Shown piece by piece: positions 1-10,631 of a stretch of DNA of 64,000 bases. Within the stretch, counting starts at the first letter, position 1; every line of letters starts with the position of its first letter. The stretch comes from Pseudochrobactrum kiredjianiae (GTDB lineage Bacteria; Pseudomonadota; Alphaproteobacteria; Rhizobiales; Rhizobiaceae), in NCBI RefSeq assembly GCF_030362795.1, contig NZ_JAUCBM010000006.1:186001-250000 (forward strand), given 5' to 3'. Position numbers and translations under genes: made by a program. The notes below the pieces were generated by a model that was not told where the DNA came from, made no database searches, and saw only the letters and a program-made list of their open reading frames with translations.

Positions 1-1
1 G

Positions 2-1096
<1,095 letters not shown>

Positions 1097-1100
1097 ATAT

Positions 1101-1127
1101 AAAAAGGCCGGTTTAACCGGCCTTTTT
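1101..1127 (+). terminator. Rho-independent terminator after acs
   Basis: A near-perfect hairpin (AAAAAGGCCGGTT against AACCGGCCTTTTT, one-base loop) lies just after the acs stop codon and ends in a T run. The A and T runs make it usable in both directions. Confidence 0.9.
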
Positions 1128-1185
1128 ATTTACATGGATTTGAACCGGTAAGCTCGGCCATTCTTCATTTATTCAAGATCGTAAT

Positions 1186-1635
1186 ATGCATTTTCATTTC
1201 AGCCCTGCTCATCCCGATGACTTCGACAAGCTGTTTGCATTACGGCTTCTGACAATGCGCGAAAGTCTGGAACGCATCGGCCGCTTTGATCCGCAACGGG
1301 CATTGGAGCGGTTTCAAAACAGCTTCCGCCCGCAACATACCCGTTTAATTATCGTAAAAGATCAGCTTGCCGGCTGTGTGGCATTTGGCGCTCACGAAGA
1401 CGACTTGCTGCTGGAACATTTTTATATCGCACCGCAATTTCAAGGACACGGCTTAGGCAGCCTTGTTTTGTCGCAACTCATTACTGAAGCAGAACAAGCG
1501 AAGAAGACCATCACACTCAGTGTCTTACAACAGAGCGATGCTGCCCGTTTCTATGAGAAGCACGGCTTTCATAAAACCGGCGAGGATGAATGGGATATTT
1601 ATTATGCCCGTATATCTGCCCGTCATTTCACGTGA
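1186..1635 (+). CDS. GNAT family N-acetyltransferase
   Basis: This 149-residue protein has the single-domain GNAT fold signature. The acetyl-CoA binding motif A is visible around residues 84-100 (EHFYIAPQFQGHGLGSLVL), where the Q/G-x-G-x-G/A pattern reads QGHGLG. A motif B-like segment follows (AARFYEKHGFHKTGEDEW). The substrate cannot be told from the sequence. It stands alone between the acs terminator and a gene on the opposite strand, and its start has only a weak ribosome binding site. Confidence 0.85.
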   Translation: MHFHFSPAHPDDFDKLFALRLLTMRESLERIGRFDPQRALERFQNSFRPQHTRLIIVKDQLAGCVAFGAHEDDLLLEHFYIAPQFQGHGLGSLVLSQLITEAEQAKKTITLSVLQQSDAARFYEKHGFHKTGEDEWDIYYARISARHFT

Positions 1636-1704
1636 ATCACATGACACGCGACAAGTAAAAGTGTCTAAAGCGAGCGCTATAAATTCCATTTAAAGCGACA
1701 CGCC

Positions 1705-2682
1705 CTAGGGAATAAGCAATAGGCTGCCCGTACTGTGCCCTTCTTCAAGATCCGTCTGCGCCACTCTTGCCTGATCCAAGGGATAGGTAGCACCGATAGT
1801 TGCCACAACCCCTTCTCTCATTGCATTGAGAACAGCCGTAGCTGCCCTATGATATCTTTCAATATCAGATACATAGGCAATCACACTCGGGCGTAAAAAG
1901 ATAAGGGAGCGCTGTTTTTGTATTTCATCAACGGCATTTTGCTCGACAGCGCCTGCTGCACGACCAATACTCGCCACGGTACCGGCTATACGGGTGCAAC
2001 GCATGGTCTTTATAAGTGTACTTCCGCCAACACCATCATAAGCCACATCAACACCTAGCCCGCCGGTAAAACTGCTAACTTGTTTTACGAGGTCGGCATC
2101 TCTGCCAATAATGACAAGATCCGCACCATTGCTATAAGCTATTTCAGCTTTTGCAGAGGAACTAACCGTTCCAACCACAACGGCTCCCAACAACTTTGCC
2201 CAGCGAACCAGAATAGTACCAAGTCCTCCGGCTGCGGCATGGATCAAAACCACAGTTCCTGCTTGCACTTTGTAATCTTCGTGTAGCAACATATAGGCCG
2301 TGATCCCCCGCAGCATTGTCGCAGCAGCGAGTGTGGTCACTATATCTTCAGGTAAAACAATAGCGCGCTCTGCGGGCAAAAGTCGTGTCGCGCTATAAGC
2401 GCCGACAGGCAGACCGACATAAGCAACACGATCGCCGGGCTTGACTGAACGGACATTGCTCCCGACAGCCTCAATCACACCAGCCCCTTCAACACCTAGA
2501 ATTGCAGGCATTTCACTGAGAGGGTACAATCCTAACCGGTGATAAATATCAATGAAATTGACCCCTATAGCCTTGTGACGAATACGAATTTCGTCAACGG
2601 CCGGTATCAAAGGCTGATGAGGTGCCACACTGAGTTGCTCTGCACCACCAACACCAAGCATTCTTATTTCGTGATCTGTCAT
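1705..2682 (-). CDS. Zinc-free quinone oxidoreductase (MDR family, Qor-like)
   Basis: The 325-residue protein is a medium-chain dehydrogenase/reductase of the NADPH:quinone oxidoreductase branch. It shows the N-terminal GroES-like domain (GVNFIDIYHRLGLYP, the classic Qor motif, near residues 40-55) and the nucleotide-binding segment HAAAGGLGTILVRWAKLLGA near 149-168. The zinc-ligand cysteines of alcohol dehydrogenases are absent. Family members reduce quinones or enones with NADPH; the natural substrate here is unknown. It is transcribed toward the GNAT gene and has no obvious operon partner. Confidence 0.9.
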   Translation of the reverse strand: MTDHEIRMLGVGGAEQLSVAPHQPLIPAVDEIRIRHKAIGVNFIDIYHRLGLYPLSEMPAILGVEGAGVIEAVGSNVRSVKPGDRVAYVGLPVGAYSATRLLPAERAIVLPEDIVTTLAAATMLRGITAYMLLHEDYKVQAGTVVLIHAAAGGLGTILVRWAKLLGAVVVGTVSSSAKAEIAYSNGADLVIIGRDADLVKQVSSFTGGLGVDVAYDGVGGSTLIKTMRCTRIAGTVASIGRAAGAVEQNAVDEIQKQRSLIFLRPSVIAYVSDIERYHRAATAVLNAMREGVVATIGATYPLDQARVAQTDLEEGHSTGSLLLIP

Positions 2683-2811
2683 AATTGTCTTTCCGATACA
2701 CCATCATTACGGGAGGAAAAGACAAGAATGTCAGATTATACCGGCGACCAATATCCCCTATTGGTGCCCCATATTAGTTGATAAAAACATTAGGCTACAC
2801 CATTATGGTTT

Positions 2812-3063
2812 TCAAAAATCGATCGTGCGGCCTTTGATTTCCCAGTCGCCATAGCGTGCAGGGTCTTTACCACCGCGACCGCCGATTTCTTTTGTCGCTT
2901 CGGTTTTTTGTTCAGCCTCACGCCGTGCTTCAGCTTCCAGCAAAGCACGCTGGGCAGCAGGTGGCAGGTCTTCAAATTTTTTACGTGGCGCAGGGGCATC
3001 AGATTTCTGATAATCTGCCAATGAAACCACATTATTATTCACTGATGGTGTTTCATGACTCAT
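2812..3063 (-). CDS. DUF1674 / SDHAF4-like succinate dehydrogenase assembly factor
   Basis: The product is an 83-residue protein whose C terminus ends in the DUF1674 signature, GGRGGKDPARYGDWEIKGR followed by TIDF. In mitochondria the homologous SDHAF4 binds flavinylated SdhA during complex II assembly, and alphaproteobacterial members are thought to act similarly. I chose the ATG at 3063 because an AGGA lies nine bases upstream; a longer reading from 3090 lacks this. The middle is charged and low-complexity, as usual for the family. It is monocistronic and diverges from htpX. Confidence 0.85.
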   Translation of the reverse strand: MSHETPSVNNNVVSLADYQKSDAPAPRKKFEDLPPAAQRALLEAEARREAEQKTEATKEIGGRGGKDPARYGDWEIKGRTIDF

Positions 3064-3212
3064 GGTTTTTATCCTGTCCGTCTGCAGCATATATCAAATT
3101 TGTCTGTACTGATGGTATCATAGCGCGTGTCATATTGAAGATATAGTGTGCAAGCCCCATTTTATCATCACATGAAAATGACCTTATTTATGAACCGAAA
3201 CGGAGATACTGA

Positions 3213-4253
3213 ATGAACATGATGCGCACTGCCATGCTGATTGCCTTCATGACAGCCATGTTTATGAGTATCGGCTACCTGATCGGCGGCTCGGGCGGCA
3301 TGATGATCGCCTTGGTGATCGCTGTTGCCATGAATTTCTTCAGCTACTGGAATTCAGACAAGATGGTGCTGCGTATGTATAATGCGCAGGAAGCAGATGA
3401 AAATACTGCACCGGAATATTACCGTATCGTGCGCGAATTATCAGACCGTGCCGGCCTGCCGCAGCCAAAAATCTATATTATCAATGAAGACCAGCCGAAT
3501 GCTTTTGCAACTGGCCGTAATCCTGAAAATGCAGCGGTTGCTGCCACAACCGGTCTGTTGCAGCGCCTGAACAAGCAGGAAATTGCCGCTGTGATGGCGC
3601 ATGAACTGGCGCACGTACAAAACCGCGACACACTGACCATGACAATCACCGCAACCCTTGCCGGTGCGATTTCCATGCTGGGTAATTTCGCAATGTTTTT
3701 CGGCGGCAATCGTGAAAACAACAATATGCTGAGCACAATCGGCACGATTATTGCCATGCTTGTTGCCCCTTTTGCCGCGATGATTGTGCAGATGGCTGTC
3801 AGCCGTACCCGCGAATATGCTGCCGACCGGCGTGGCGCGGAAATCTGCGGCAATCCGCTATGGCTGGCCTCTGCTTTGAACAAGATTGCGCGCGGTGCCC
3901 ATGAAACTGTGAATGAAGAAGCCGAGCATAATCCGGCAACCGCGCATATGTTTATTATCAATCCGTTGAGCGGTCGCGGTGCGGATAATCTGTTCTCCAC
4001 CCACCCTGATACGGCAAACCGTATTGCCGCTCTGGAGGGGTTTGCGCAGGAAATGGGCATTAATTCTGTCTATGACAATACAGATAATGGTTTTCAGAAC
4101 CGTCAGTCTGGTGCATATAGCCGGACAAATAACCAGTCACAGAACCGCCCGCGCAGCACACCGACACGGAATAACCCGTGGGGTCAGGCATCGAGTGGCG
4201 ATTCCTCACCGGATGATGAGCCGGAAAAACCTTATAAAGGACCATGGTCTTGA
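3213..4253 (+). CDS. htpX: Protease HtpX, membrane zinc metallopeptidase
   Basis: HtpX is an M48-family zinc endopeptidase of the inner membrane that degrades misfolded membrane proteins. Two hydrophobic segments sit at residues 6-45, and the zinc motif HELAH is at 130-134 ([12 protein letters not shown]), with the third-ligand helix around [12 protein letters not shown]. Two more hydrophobic stretches ([15 protein letters not shown] and [18 protein letters not shown]) follow the HELAH helix. The C-terminal 60 residues are polar and low-complexity, longer than in E. coli HtpX but common in related bacteria. GGAGA six bases before the ATG supports the start. The stop overlaps the start of rsmB by ten bases, so the two genes are probably co-translated. 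Confidence 0.96.
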   Translation: MNMMRTAMLIAFMTAMFMSIGYLIGGSGGMMIALVIAVAMNFFSYWNSDKMVLRMYNAQEADENTAPEYYRIVRELSDRAGLPQPKIYIINEDQPNAFATGRNPENAAVAATTGLLQRLNKQEIAAVMAHELAHVQNRDTLTMTITATLAGAISMLGNFAMFFGGNRENNNMLSTIGTIIAMLVAPFAAMIVQMAVSRTREYAADRRGAEICGNPLWLASALNKIARGAHETVNEEAEHNPATAHMFIINPLSGRGADNLFSTHPDTANRIAALEGFAQEMGINSVYDNTDNGFQNRQSGAYSRTNNQSQNRPRSTPTRNNPWGQASSGDSSPDDEPEKPYKGPWS

Positions 4254-5704
4254 GCGATAACAATCCTGCCGCTAAACGCACCGGCTTTCGCCCGAACAAG
4301 AAGCCGTTTCATAAGCAGGCTCAAGATCAGGCTTCAGCAAAAGCAGACCACGCGCTGGGATTTTCAGAAGCTGAATACCGCGCAAAGCTTGAAGCAGAAC
4401 ATCCGGGGCTGAATGTGCGCCAGTGCGCAGCCAAACTGCTCAATGCCGTGGTTGCTAAAAACACCTCACTGGACGGCCTTACCGATGCGCATCACGGCCA
4501 CCCGCAATATATGGAACTGGATGAGCGCGACCGTTCACTGGTACGCGCCATCCTCGGCACAGCATTGCGCAACCGCAACACGATTGAAACGGCACTGTGC
4601 AAATTGCTCGACCGCCCGCTGCCAGCCAACGCGACTGCTTTACAGCAATTGCTGCATGTCGCTGCGGCACAGATTCTTTATCTCGATGTGCCGGATCATG
4701 CGGCCGTTGATCTGGCTGTGACCTCTGCCAATATCGATCCGCGTAACCGTAAATATGCCAGCCTCGTCAACGCTGTGCTGCGCCGCCTCACACGCAATAA
4801 AGAGCGCGCCATTGAGTTGCAGATTCCAAACGGCCCTGAATGGTATATCGAAAGCCTGACCAAAGCCTATGGCCGCGAACAGGCTGAAGCCATTCTCGCG
4901 ATGCAGGCCTATGAACCATCCATTGATCTGACGGTCAAAAGCAATCCGGCAGAATGGGCGTCCAAACTCAGCGGCACATTATTGCCAAACGGCTCCGTAC
5001 GCCTCGGCTCATTTGAAGGTGCCCTCACCGCGCTCGAAGGCTTTGCGGAAGGTGAATGGTGGGTGCAGGATGCAGCCGCAAGCCTGCCAGCCACATTGCT
5101 CGGCGATATTAAAGACAAACGCGTTGCCGATCTTTGTGCAGCGCCCGGCGGTAAGACTGCCCAGCTGATTATGGCCGGCGCTAAGGTTACGGCATTTGAT
5201 ATCAATAAGAACCGCCTCAAGCGCCTCAAAAGCAATCTCGACCGGTTGCAACTGGACGCCGAACTGATCGCAACCAATATTCTTGACTACCAGACGGATG
5301 AGCTGTTTGACGCCATTCTGCTCGATGCACCTTGCTCCTCAACCGGCACGGTGCGCCGCCATCCGGATGTGCTCTGGACAAAGACACCGGACGATATTGT
5401 CAAGCTTTCGCAGGTACAGGCCAATTTGCTGCGCCATGCAATTTCTTTGGTCAAACCGGATGGGATCATCGTCTTCTCCAATTGCTCGCTCAATCGCGAG
5501 GAAGGTGAAGATATGGCACAGGTTATTCTGAATGAAGGCGCGCTGAAAGCCGAGCCGTTTAAACCGGCAGAGCTGAAAGGGATGGAACAGCTGGTCACGG
5601 ATCAGGGCTTCCTGCGCTCGACACCGGCTGATTTGCCTCATGATGAGCCGAAAATGGCTGGCATGGACGGTTTCTTTGCCGCCCGCTTCCGCCGTCCGGC
5701 CTGA
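4244..5704 (+). CDS. rsmB: RsmB/NOP-family 16S rRNA m5C methyltransferase
   Basis: The 486-residue protein has an N-terminal NusB-like RNA-binding domain (about residues 60-200, including [19 protein letters not shown]) and a C-terminal SAM-dependent methyltransferase. Seen motifs are [15 protein letters not shown] (SAM binding), [15 protein letters not shown] with the PC cysteine, and [13 protein letters not shown], where the second catalytic cysteine follows Asn instead of the usual Thr. In the family one cysteine attacks C6 of the target cytosine and the other helps release the product. The start overlaps the htpX stop; the basic N-terminal 70 residues make the exact start uncertain. Confidence 0.93.
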   Translation: MVLSDNNPAAKRTGFRPNKKPFHKQAQDQASAKADHALGFSEAEYRAKLEAEHPGLNVRQCAAKLLNAVVAKNTSLDGLTDAHHGHPQYMELDERDRSLVRAILGTALRNRNTIETALCKLLDRPLPANATALQQLLHVAAAQILYLDVPDHAAVDLAVTSANIDPRNRKYASLVNAVLRRLTRNKERAIELQIPNGPEWYIESLTKAYGREQAEAILAMQAYEPSIDLTVKSNPAEWASKLSGTLLPNGSVRLGSFEGALTALEGFAEGEWWVQDAAASLPATLLGDIKDKRVADLCAAPGGKTAQLIMAGAKVTAFDINKNRLKRLKSNLDRLQLDAELIATNILDYQTDELFDAILLDAPCSSTGTVRRHPDVLWTKTPDDIVKLSQVQANLLRHAISLVKPDGIIVFSNCSLNREEGEDMAQVILNEGALKAEPFKPAELKGMEQLVTDQGFLRSTPADLPHDEPKMAGMDGFFAARFRRPA

Positions 5705-5983
5705 GAAGTCTCAAAAAATCGATCTGTTTCGTAAAAAACGTGCTGATCCACATCATTCCGCAGCTCTTGGTTAACAAAGAGTTCACTATTGCCGTGGAAT
5801 GATAGATCATAGCGCATTAATATTGTTTAACCGGACCATCTCAGTCCGGCTCTGACATACTCCGGAGCCTGCCGCGTTTAATCATACCCGCTGTACTCAC
5901 TCCGGATTTTTTTAATTGTCGCATGTTCGCGGTAGCTCAAATGAATTTATTTGAGCGCGACATGCTCTAAGGAGTACCCTGCC

Positions 5984-7711
5984 GTGAATGTCGCGTTGAG
6001 CGAAACCCCGCACCTGTGGACACTTGCTGTCGCCCAAAGCTGGCGGCGTTTCAGCAGACGTGTGCGCCGCGGCCCGATGTTTCGCTGGCGCTTTTCCGGC
6101 TTTACACCGGAGCGTGTACTTATTGCCCCGCCGGATTTGCGGGTTGCCGACCCCCAGCTGGCACAGGAATTTTATCACGGTCGTTACGCACTGGCCGGAC
6201 GTCTGGTAGAAACCGGCGGTATCTCCCCTTTTGCTATTGAACCACCGACTGATGCGTGGGAATCCGCGCTGCATTCCTTCGGCTGGCTGCGCAATATGCG
6301 CGCCGCCGGAACAGAACTGGCAATGGTCAATGCCCGCGCTCTGGTCGAAGACTGGATTCGCATTCATGGTAAACGTATTGAGGGCATTGCCTGGTCGCCG
6401 GAAATCACCGCGCAGCGCATTATTGCCTGGCTGCAACATTCCAACATTATTCTGGCCACCTCTGATCTTGCGACCTATCGCAAATTCATGCGCTCACTGG
6501 CAATGCAGGTGCGATATTTACGCACTATGACCGGTGTGATGGATGACGGCGAAGACAAATTACGGGCGCGCATTGCGCTGGCCTTTGCCAGCCTTGCGCT
6601 GCCGGTCTCCCAATCCATGGCACGCTCTGCGCGTCGTCATCTTGAATATGAGTTAAACCGGCAAGTACTGGCCGATGGCGGCCATATCTCGCGCAATCCG
6701 GTATCGGTGCTGGAACTGCTGGCTGATCTGCTGCCGCTGCGACAAACCTATAGCAACGGCAATGAAACACCGCCCAGAGCGCTGATTGAAACTGTTGAGC
6801 GCATGTTGCCTGCTTTGCGTTTCTTCCGGCATCAGGACGGCAGTCTGGCTTTGTTCAACGGTGTTGGCCCTACTTTACCGGAACGGCTGATTTCCGTATT
6901 GCGCCATGACGAAACCGATGGCGCACCGCTGACCCATGCGCCGCATTCCGGCTATGAGCGCCTCTGCATGGGCTCAACCACCATTATTGCCGATACCGGC
7001 CTGCCGCCGCCGGTTACCGCCTCGCGCGATGCCCATGCGGGTTGTCTGGCCTTTGAAATGTCCTCAGGCCGTCAGCGCTATATTGTCAATTCCGGTATCG
7101 ACCGTTTTGGTCCGGCGGAGTTCCGTCCGCTTGGCCGCACCACGGCAGCCCATTCAACGGCGACAATCAACGACACATCCTCGTGCAGTTTCAGCCTCAA
7201 TTCCAGTATTTCCAGCGTTCTCGGCACACCGATTATCGCAGGTCCGACCAGCGTTCGACGTGAGCGGCTGGAAGGCATGGGCGAACAAGGTTTTGTCGCC
7301 AGCCATGACGGCTATGTCCGGCTGTTCGGCTACACGCATGAACGCCAAGTTGTGCTGTCGCATAATGGCAGCCTGATCGAAGGTGTTGACCGTTTTATCA
7401 AGTCGCATCTGAAAACCACGCGCAACGGTAAAAACAAGCAGCATTCCGATCTGGTGACAGTACGCTTTCATATCCATCCTCAGGTTTATATCCGTATGGA
7501 TGAAGACGGCGTGGTGCATCTGACGGCAGATCACGATGACAGCTGGGCTTTTTCCAGCAGTGATGTGATGCCACAGCTCGAAGATTCCATTTTCTTCGCC
7601 GGTTTCCGTGGCCCTGTGCGCTCACGCCAGATCGTGCTGACCTTCTCTGCAACGCAGAGTGATCACGTCAGCTGGCGTTTCACCCGCACCGGCCTTGGTC
7701 AATATGTGTGA
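5984..7711 (+). CDS. Heparinase II/III family protein
   Basis: About 575 residues with the layout of the heparinase II/III family: an alpha-helical N-terminal domain and a beta-sheet C-terminal domain whose conserved region is seen near AGCLAFEMSSGRQRYIVN and HSTATINDTSS. Founding members are polysaccharide lyases acting on uronic-acid polymers; the chromosomal copies of this group have no assigned substrate that I know of. I chose the GTG at 5984 because AAGGAG lies nine bases upstream, whereas the longer TTG reading from 5951 would place that site inside the gene. It precedes purH in the same direction, separated by a repeat. Confidence 0.85.
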   Translation: MNVALSETPHLWTLAVAQSWRRFSRRVRRGPMFRWRFSGFTPERVLIAPPDLRVADPQLAQEFYHGRYALAGRLVETGGISPFAIEPPTDAWESALHSFGWLRNMRAAGTELAMVNARALVEDWIRIHGKRIEGIAWSPEITAQRIIAWLQHSNIILATSDLATYRKFMRSLAMQVRYLRTMTGVMDDGEDKLRARIALAFASLALPVSQSMARSARRHLEYELNRQVLADGGHISRNPVSVLELLADLLPLRQTYSNGNETPPRALIETVERMLPALRFFRHQDGSLALFNGVGPTLPERLISVLRHDETDGAPLTHAPHSGYERLCMGSTTIIADTGLPPPVTASRDAHAGCLAFEMSSGRQRYIVNSGIDRFGPAEFRPLGRTTAAHSTATINDTSSCSFSLNSSISSVLGTPIIAGPTSVRRERLEGMGEQGFVASHDGYVRLFGYTHERQVVLSHNGSLIEGVDRFIKSHLKTTRNGKNKQHSDLVTVRFHIHPQVYIRMDEDGVVHLTADHDDSWAFSSSDVMPQLEDSIFFAGFRGPVRSRQIVLTFSATQSDHVSWRFTRTGLGQYV

Positions 7712-7738
7712 CAGGCGTTCAAATTCGCGGTTTTAATG

Positions 7739-7840
7739 AAAGCACATCCCGAAAAGGGTGAAGCAGCTTTCGGAAAAGATGCGCGTAAAAATTCAAAGAC
7801 AGAGCATTTTTGATGTTTCCACATAAACCGGAAATGCTCT
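7739..7840 (-). repeat. Bru-RS-like double-hairpin repeat, copy 1
   Basis: Read on the minus strand this 102-bp element starts with a 40-nt palindrome (AGAGCATTTCC to AAATGCTCT), continues with a T-rich linker ending TTTTTACGCGCAT, and ends with a second hairpin around CCGAAAG / CTTTTCGGG. The same order, spacing and linker occur at 22349-22453 on the plus strand. Size and layout recall the 103-105-bp palindromic Bru-RS repeats of Brucella. It fills most of the gap between the heparinase-like gene and purH. Confidence 0.8.
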
Positions 7841-7960
7841 AGGATTCCGATAGAAGCTGTGATACGCCGCCTTTGTCCCACTTTACCGGATTGATGTATG
7901 CGACGGGTAATCAGATCCGTCCTGACGCATTGTCCCGACATAAAGCACAAAGAGACCGTC

Positions 7961-9574
7961 ATGGCTGTCAGCTCCAAACATATTCCCGCTCCTGATCTTT
8001 TCCCAGTGCGCCGCGCGCTGCTTTCCGTATCGGATAAAACCGGTCTGGTAGACTTTGCCCGCGCATTGCACGCAAAGGGCGTTGAGCTTCTGTCCACCGG
8101 CGGCACCGCCAAATCCATCGCAGCAGCGGGTATTCCTGTGCGCGACGTCTCGGAAATCACCAATTTTCCTGAAATCATGGATGGCCGCGTCAAAACATTG
8201 CATCCAAGTGTTCACGGCGGTCTGCTCGCTGTGCGCAATGATCCGGAACATGTGGCGGCGATGGAAGCCCACAATATTACCGGCATTGATCTGGTCGTGA
8301 TCAATCTCTATCCGTTTGAAGAAGTACGTTATCAGGGCGGTGATTATGACACCACCGTTGAGAATATCGACATCGGCGGTCCTGCGATGATCCGCGCCTC
8401 GGCCAAAAACCATGCTTATGTGACCATTGTCACTGATCCTAACGATTATGACAGCGTTGTTGCGGAGCTGGAAAGCGGCAATGGCTCCCTACCTTATGCC
8501 TTCCGCCAGCGCATGGCCGGTAAGGCTTTTGCCCGTACTGCCGCTTATGATGCTGCAATTTCCGGCTGGTTTGCTGAAACCACAAAAGAAGAAGCACCAT
8601 TGCACCGCGCACTCGCCGGTAAACTGCATTCCGTCATGCGTTATGGTGAAAACCCGCATCAGCAGGCCGGTTTCTACCTGACCGGTGAAACCCGCGCCGG
8701 TGTGGCCACCGCCACCCAGCTTCAGGGCAAGCAGCTCTCCTATAACAACATCAATGACACCGATGCAGCTTATGAATTGGTGGCAGAATTTGATCCGGCG
8801 AAGGTCGCAGCTGTTGCGATCATCAAGCACGCCAACCCATGCGGCGTGGCCGAAGGCGCATCGCTGAAAGACGCTTATCTCAAGGCCTATGCCTGCGATA
8901 CGGTGTCAGCCTTCGGCGGCATTGTCGCTCTCAACCGTACATTGGATGCGGAAGCTGCTGAGGAAATCGTCAAGATTTTCACTGAAGTGATTATCGCACC
9001 GGATGCAACACCGGAAGCACAGGCAATTGTTGCCGCCAAGAAGAACCTGCGTCTGCTGGTAACCGGCGGTCTGCCGGATGTCCGTGCGCCAGGCATTGCG
9101 GCTAAAACCGTTGCCGGTGGTCTGCTGATCCAGAACCGTGACAATGGCAATGTCGATGATCTCGACCTTAAAGTCGTGACCAAACGCGTACCAACAGAAC
9201 AGGAAATGATCGACCTGAAATTTGCTTTCCGTGTTGCCAAACACGTTAAGTCCAATGCAATTGTCTATGTTAAAGACGGCGCAACTGTTGGCGTTGGCGC
9301 AGGCCAGATGAGCCGCATCGACTCTTCCCGCATTGCAGCGCGCAAGGCAGAAGATGCAGCAGCGGTTACGGGCGGTGAACCACTGACCAAAGGCTCAGTC
9401 GTTGCTTCCGATGCTTTCTTCCCGTTTGCTGACGGTCTGATCTCGGCTGTTGAAGCCGGTGCCACAGCTGTTATCCAGCCAGGCGGCTCGATGCGTGATG
9501 ATGAAGTGATTAAAGCTGCTGATGAAGCTGGCATTGCCATGGTCTTTACCGGTATGCGCCACTTCCGCCACTAA
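7961..9574 (+). CDS. purH: Bifunctional AICAR formyltransferase / IMP cyclohydrolase
   Basis: PurH carries out the last two steps of purine synthesis, formylating AICAR and closing the ring to IMP. The 537-residue product has the N-terminal MGS-like cyclohydrolase domain ([44 protein letters not shown]) and the C-terminal formyltransferase domain with [12 protein letters not shown] and [10 protein letters not shown]. The length equals that of typical alphaproteobacterial PurH from the ATG at 7961; an upstream in-frame start at 7898 would add 21 unusual residues. A 40-bp palindrome and then a clean terminator follow. Confidence 0.97.
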   Translation: MAVSSKHIPAPDLFPVRRALLSVSDKTGLVDFARALHAKGVELLSTGGTAKSIAAAGIPVRDVSEITNFPEIMDGRVKTLHPSVHGGLLAVRNDPEHVAAMEAHNITGIDLVVINLYPFEEVRYQGGDYDTTVENIDIGGPAMIRASAKNHAYVTIVTDPNDYDSVVAELESGNGSLPYAFRQRMAGKAFARTAAYDAAISGWFAETTKEEAPLHRALAGKLHSVMRYGENPHQQAGFYLTGETRAGVATATQLQGKQLSYNNINDTDAAYELVAEFDPAKVAAVAIIKHANPCGVAEGASLKDAYLKAYACDTVSAFGGIVALNRTLDAEAAEEIVKIFTEVIIAPDATPEAQAIVAAKKNLRLLVTGGLPDVRAPGIAAKTVAGGLLIQNRDNGNVDDLDLKVVTKRVPTEQEMIDLKFAFRVAKHVKSNAIVYVKDGATVGVGAGQMSRIDSSRIAARKAEDAAAVTGGEPLTKGSVVASDAFFPFADGLISAVEAGATAVIQPGGSMRDDEVIKAADEAGIAMVFTGMRHFRH

Positions 9575-9586
9575 CTTAATATCATG

Positions 9587-9626
9587 AGAGCGCCATGTGC
9601 CAAGCTTGGCGCACAAAGGTCGCTCT
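9587..9626 (-). repeat. 40-bp palindromic repeat, copy A
   Basis: On the minus strand this 40-mer starts AGAGCGACCTTTGTGCGCC and ends GGCACATGGCGCTCT. It matches copies at 19335-19374 and 36728-36767 in length, arms and the preceding GTGTTAGAGCG context. It lies 13 bases after the purH stop and before the purH terminator. Confidence 0.85.
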
Positions 9627-9653
9627 AACACATTATGCACTAGCAAAATGTAG

Positions 9654-9685
9654 GACGCGGTGTCACTTGACATCGCGTCTTTTTA
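9654..9685 (+). terminator. Rho-independent terminator after purH
   Basis: The stem GACGCGGTGTCA pairs with TGACATCGCGTC around a two-base loop and is followed by five T. It ends transcription of purH about 80 bases after the stop. Confidence 0.88.
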
Positions 9686-9798
9686 TTAAGTAATTCTAAT
9701 ATTATTTTATGCAGCTATTCCTTTTATTATTTTATGTGCCCTCCCTGTTTCACAGATCGGTCACAGAGCATTATTAATCATTTTATCCGGAGCAATTT

Positions 9799-10521
9799 AT
9801 GCCAAACGGTTTTATGGGTGAGTTTTTAGGCACCACAATTCTTATTCTCCTTGGCAATGGTACTGTTGCTAATGTTTTACTCAAAAAATCAAAAGGCTAT
9901 GCTTCAGGCTGGATTGTCATCACTGCGGGCTGGGGTTTTGCCGTGTTATGCGGAGCGCTTATCGCACTCAGCGCAGGCAGTGCAGCCCATCTTAATCCGG
10001 CAGTGACCTTGGCTTTTTATGCAGCAGGCAGTTTCCCTGCCGACCAGATAGTCACCTATCTCACCGCTCAGTTTTGCGGTGCATTTTTCGGATCTGTGCT
10101 GGTTTATTTATCTTACCTTTCCCACTGGAAAGAAACCGAAAGCTGTGACGACAAACTGGCCGTTTTCTGCACCATTCCGGCGATCCGTAATCTACCTGCC
10201 AATGCCGTAACCGAGATTACCGGCACATTCGTACTCGTGCTTATTATCATTGCACTCTCATCCAAAGCGGTATTGGCAAGCGGTGTTTCCGGTCCGCTGA
10301 TGGTTGGTCTGCTGGTCTGGGTGATAGGTCTTTCGCTTGGTGGCCCGACAGGTTATGCCATCAACCCTGCCCGTGATCTCGCGCCCCGCTTTGCCCATGC
10401 ATTGCTGCCAATCTCCGGCAAAGGCAGTTCGCAATGGTCCTATGCATTGGTGCCGTTGATAGCTCCGGTGATCGGCGGGTTGATTGCCGTCGGCGTGGCA
10501 AAATCCATAGCGATGATCTGA
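9799..10521 (+). CDS. MIP-family channel, glycerol-facilitator type
   Basis: The 240-residue protein is a six-helix aquaporin-superfamily channel. Both pore motifs are present: HLNPAVT near residue 65 and INPARDLAPRF near 190. The Asp after the second NPAR (NPARD) is the mark of glycerol facilitators rather than strict water channels, so it probably passes glycerol or similar small solutes across the inner membrane. No glpK or glpD is nearby, so this is an isolated gene. AT-rich DNA and a CCGGAG ahead of the ATG form its leader. Confidence 0.9.
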   Translation: MPNGFMGEFLGTTILILLGNGTVANVLLKKSKGYASGWIVITAGWGFAVLCGALIALSAGSAAHLNPAVTLAFYAAGSFPADQIVTYLTAQFCGAFFGSVLVYLSYLSHWKETESCDDKLAVFCTIPAIRNLPANAVTEITGTFVLVLIIIALSSKAVLASGVSGPLMVGLLVWVIGLSLGGPTGYAINPARDLAPRFAHALLPISGKGSSQWSYALVPLIAPVIGGLIAVGVAKSIAMI

Positions 10522-10522
10522 T

Positions 10523-10560
10523 ACCAAAACCCTATGAGTATGACTCATGGGGTTTTGGTT
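10523..10560. terminator. Bidirectional terminator between convergent genes
   Basis: The hairpin ACCAAAACCC-T-ATGAGT / ACTCAT-G-GGGTTTTGGT starts two bases after the MIP channel stop. It is symmetric enough to serve the channel gene and, from the other side, the converging transporter gene. Confidence 0.8.
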
Positions 10561-10631
10561 AAGCCCGAGTGGTGATTGAACTTTTTCAAGACGTGATGCG
10601 TCAGCAGCTTGAACCGCCTTGGTATGAATGT

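Noticed and set aside
5951-5983. Start of the heparinase II/III gene at TTG 5951
   Set aside because: The AAGGAG at 5969-5974 lies downstream of it and is placed correctly for GTG 5984.
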